A stretch of DNA of 6,795 nt from Patescibacteria group bacterium (GTDB taxonomy: Bacteria > Patescibacteriota > UBA1384 > CAILIB01), in contig JALHQF010000028.1 in the NCBI GenBank assembly GCA_022842085.1, positions 1 through 6,795 on the forward strand. Reading direction: 5' to 3'. A model generated the notes under the pieces. It was not told where the DNA came from and ran no database searches. It saw only the letters and a list, made by a program, of their open reading frames with translations. How positions within the stretch are numbered: position 1 is the first letter of the stretch; the number at the start of each line of letters is the position of its first letter. This document shows, piece by piece, positions 4,374 through 6,795 of this stretch. The position numbers and the translations under genes are program-made.

Positions 4374-6795
4374 ATGCCTCGTAGCGCTACCTACAACCAC
4401 TCGGACAACGATGCGCGTTGGCAAGAGCGCTGGCTTGCGCGTGGCGCATTTCAAGCCCCTCAAGCACCGCGTCATCCTGCCTACATCCTGGATATGTTCC
4501 CGTATCCTTCTGGCTCTGGTCTGCACGTTGGCCACGTCGTTGGCTACGTAGGCTCTGACGTGCTTGCTCGGTACGCGCGACTCTTAGGGAAAGACGTTTT
4601 GCATCCAATGGGATGGGACTCCTTTGGCCTTCCGGCAGAGCGGTACGCAGCGAAAGCTGGCGTTTTACCTCAAGTCTCAACACAGGAGAACAGCGCGAAC
4701 TATCGTAGACAGCTGCAGGCGCTAGGGCTTAGCTATGACTGGGATCGTGAGCTCACTACTTCTAGTCCTGAGTACTATCGCTGGACACAGTGGCTCTTTC
4801 AGTTTCTCTACAAGCAAGGCCTCGCCTACCGAGCCGGCGGGCTGGTGAACTGGTGTCCAGAGGATCAGACAGTACTCGCCAACGAGCAAGTGATTGGAGG
4901 CAAGTGTGAGCGCTGCGGAAGTCAGGTGGTACAGCGGAACCTCGAGCAGTGGTACTTCAAGATCACCGCTTTTGCCGAAGAACTTCTCGAGGGGCTAGAG
5001 GATCTCAACTGGCCCGAGCACATCAAAACGCTCCAGCGTAACTGGATTGGCCGCTCCGAGGGCGCACTCGTGCGCTTCAGAGTCAACAACCTCTCTGAGC
5101 AGCTCGAGGTGTTCACAACGCGCCTAGATACTCTGTACGGAGCAACATACCTCGTGGTTGCACCGGAGCACCCCCTCCTGAGCAGCCTTGTTACTGCCGA
5201 AGTGCAGCCTGATGTTGCAACCTACCAGGAAGCCGCGAGCACCGCTTCTGCACTTGAGCGCAGCTTTACCGACCGTCCCAAAACCGGAGTGTTCACTGGC
5301 AGCTACGCACTACATCCGCTCACCGGAGACCTGCTACCAATCTGGGTTTCAGACTACGTCCTCATGACCTATGGTACGGGTGCTGTGATGGCCGTGCCTG
5401 CACATGACGAGCGTGATTTTGCGTTTGCAAGGCAGTTTTCACTACCAATCCGGCGAGTAGTGGTGCCAGTTCTTGGGGAAGATCCTGAGGGAATACCAGA
5501 TGCGCCGTATGCAGGTCAGGGATACCTCGTAAACAGCAGGAACCTCAATGGAAAGAGCACAGAGGAAGCCTTCACACTGATCCTCGCAGAGCTGGGAGCG
5601 GCTGGTGAAGCGCGCACAACGTACCGTCTTCGAGATTGGTTAGTGTCTCGGCAACGCTACTGGGGCTCACCTATTCCGATTGCCTACCGCGCCTCTGGCG
5701 AACAGGTGCTCATTCCAGATAGTCAGCTCCCCGTTGTCTTGCCCGAACGAGTAACCTTCAGCGAGAAGGGGGCCTCACCTCTCGCTGGAGCAGATGAATG
5801 GAAGGAGTGGGTTGATCCGTTAACTGGCGAGGTCTGCCATCGAGAGCTTGATACTCTCGATACCTTTGTATGCTCGAGTTGGTACTACTTGCGGTATCCA
5901 ACGCCAAACCTGACTGGTGCGCCATTCGATAGAGAGGCACTTTCCAAGTGGATGCCAGTACAGACGTACATTGGTGGCGATGAACATGCGGTCATGCACC
6001 TGCTCTATGCGCGTTTTATCTGCCGCGCACTTTACCACGCTGGCCTTGTGCCGACCCCGGAGCCATTTGAGCAGTTTGTGCCAGTCGGTAAGATTCTCGG
6101 CCCGGACAACCAGAAGATGTCTAAATCGAAGGGCAATGTGGTTAACCCAGATGAAGTCATCAGCAAGTACGGCGCAGACGCCCTACGCTGCTACGAGCTC
6201 TTTATGGGGCCGTTTGACCAGGAGAAGCCCTGGAGCACCACCGGGATCGTTGGTGTGAGGCGCTTCCTTGATAAAGTCTGGCGTCTCTACGAGCTACCAG
6301 TCGGGGCTGCAAGTGAGGTGGAGCTTCAGTGCTTGGCTCGACTTACACAGGCGGTGCGCAGCTCAACCGAACTGCACAAGTTTAACACTGCTGTAAGCGC
6401 ATTGATGGAGGCAGTAAATGCATTTGGGCAGCTTCCAAGCCTTGCACAGGAAACGAGGCGATCACTAGCAATTCTCCTGAGCCCATACGCCCCGCATCTT
6501 GCAGAGACACTTTGGGAAGAGCTTGGTATGCAGGGCTTCGTAATGCACGCGCAGTTGCCAGAGGTGCAAGAGGCCTACCTCATCGAAAAAACTGAAACCT
6601 ATGCGGTTCAGGTGAACGGCAAAGTACGCGGCTCAGTCGAGGTGGCTGCTGGCACACCTGCCGATGTGGTTGTGGCAGCAGCCAGGCAACTGCCAAACGT
6701 GGCGCGCCACCTTATCGATAGCCGTGTGGTGAAAGAAATCGTTGTGCCAGGCAAGCTCGTTTCCCTAGTTGCTACACCGTTGCATGAAGTAAACT
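4374..6795 (+). CDS. leuS: Leucyl-tRNA synthetase (3' end outside window)
   Basis: This class I enzyme charges tRNA-Leu with leucine in the cytoplasm. The 807 codons seen cover nearly the whole protein. In order they show the YNH start segment, the FPYPSGSGLHVGH motif (HIGH box HVGH 51-54), the zinc-type insertion WCPEDQTVLANEQV with C161, C178 and C181, then the CP1 editing domain with TTRLDT (T248, T249, D252, T253) and VPAHDERD (D345). After these come LRDWLVSRQRYWGSPIPI, DTFVCSSWYYLRY, YIGGDEHAVMHLLYARF and the KMSKS loop (581-585). The C-terminal VQVNGKVRG and VVKEIVVPGKLV segments follow. Only about a dozen residues separate EPF from KMSKS, so the leucine-specific insertion of the E. 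coli enzyme is absent, as in the Bacillus type. The family QGM before this loop reads VGK here. ATG 4374 fits the family N-terminus. A GTG at 4308 would add 22 residues of no visible similarity. No stop appears before the window ends. Confidence 0.97.
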   Translation, partial: MPRSATYNHSDNDARWQERWLARGAFQAPQAPRHPAYILDMFPYPSGSGLHVGHVVGYVGSDVLARYARLLGKDVLHPMGWDSFGLPAERYAAKAGVLPQVSTQENSANYRRQLQALGLSYDWDRELTTSSPEYYRWTQWLFQFLYKQGLAYRAGGLVNWCPEDQTVLANEQVIGGKCERCGSQVVQRNLEQWYFKITAFAEELLEGLEDLNWPEHIKTLQRNWIGRSEGALVRFRVNNLSEQLEVFTTRLDTLYGATYLVVAPEHPLLSSLVTAEVQPDVATYQEAASTASALERSFTDRPKTGVFTGSYALHPLTGDLLPIWVSDYVLMTYGTGAVMAVPAHDERDFAFARQFSLPIRRVVVPVLGEDPEGIPDAPYAGQGYLVNSRNLNGKSTEEAFTLILAELGAAGEARTTYRLRDWLVSRQRYWGSPIPIAYRASGEQVLIPDSQLPVVLPERVTFSEKGASPLAGADEWKEWVDPLTGEVCHRELDTLDTFVCSSWYYLRYPTPNLTGAPFDREALSKWMPVQTYIGGDEHAVMHLLYARFICRALYHAGLVPTPEPFEQFVPVGKILGPDNQKMSKSKGNVVNPDEVISKYGADALRCYELFMGPFDQEKPWSTTGIVGVRRFLDKVWRLYELPVGAASEVELQCLARLTQAVRSSTELHKFNTAVSALMEAVNAFGQLPSLAQETRRSLAILLSPYAPHLAETLWEELGMQGFVMHAQLPEVQEAYLIEKTETYAVQVNGKVRGSVEVAAGTPADVVVAAARQLPNVARHLIDSRVVKEIVVPGKLVSLVATPLHEVN

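Noticed and set aside
4284..4535. N-terminal extension of the PadR-like frame to an ATG at 4535
   Set aside because: PadR similarity starts at the ATG at 4283, where a Shine-Dalgarno sequence is present. The extension runs antisense through the LeuRS HIGH region.
5917..6258. 113-codon + strand frame inside leuS
   Set aside because: It is out of frame with LeuRS, whose KMSKS and flanking motifs are continuous here.
1..6795. CRISPR array, insertion sequence, tRNA or rRNA gene
   Set aside because: No regularly spaced repeats, transposase motifs, terminal inverted repeats or tRNA-like cloverleaf sequences were seen.
1..6795. Recoded TGA as in some candidate-phylum bacteria
   Set aside because: TGG is used for Trp in all genes, TGA ends tsaE at 304-306, and no in-frame TGA interrupts a family motif.

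Overview
The window is a compact, moderately GC-rich bacterial chromosome segment with almost no spare DNA. It reads tsaE (3' part) > tsaD > GH26-like anchored glycoside hydrolase > OmpR-type response regulator > OmpR-like regulator with a degenerate receiver on the + strand, then a small PadR-like regulator on the - strand, then leuS (3' end outside the window) on the + strand. TsaE and the leuS type are bacterial. TGG is used for Trp and TGA ends tsaE, so the code looks standard. The genus cannot be read from the sequence. Short gaps, apparently leaderless genes and a LeuRS without the leucine-specific insertion would suit a streamlined lineage such as a candidate-phylum (CPR) bacterium or another leaderless-rich group, but this is only a guess.

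Region 1-1364 is tRNA modification. TsaE and TsaD belong to the pathway that makes N6-threonylcarbamoyladenosine (t6A37), and their genes overlap by 4 bases (ATGA). Region 1379-2668 encodes an exported protein with a signal peptide, a GH26-type catalytic barrel, a Pro/Ser-rich linker and a C-terminal membrane anchor with a basic tail. Its gene ends in a hairpin that looks like an intrinsic terminator. Region 2718-4066 encodes two winged-helix regulators in tandem. The first has the phospho-acceptor set but a receiver shortened between the Asp and the Thr. The second has lost the acidic pocket, the Asp and the Lys, so it probably does not work by phosphorylation. No histidine kinase is visible. 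Region 4032-4283 (minus) encodes an 83-residue PadR-like protein whose 3' end overlaps the second regulator tail to tail. It is transcribed divergently from leuS across a 90-base intergenic region.

Two things stand out. First, three of the four + strand genes that follow an intergenic gap have a TANNNT hexamer exactly six bases before the start codon and no usable Shine-Dalgarno sequence, which is the layout of leaderless transcription. Second, the 90-base PadR/leuS intergenic region is dense in ordered elements: an extended -10, a 12-bp palindrome on that -10, three CTGGT words spaced 11 and 10 bp, and a two-part direct repeat near the PadR start. Together these suggest that the leucyl-tRNA synthetase gene is controlled by DNA-binding proteins, perhaps the neighbouring regulators. 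That link is inference. No mobile element, CRISPR array, tRNA, rRNA or T-box was seen, and no gene-free stretch exceeds 300 bases.
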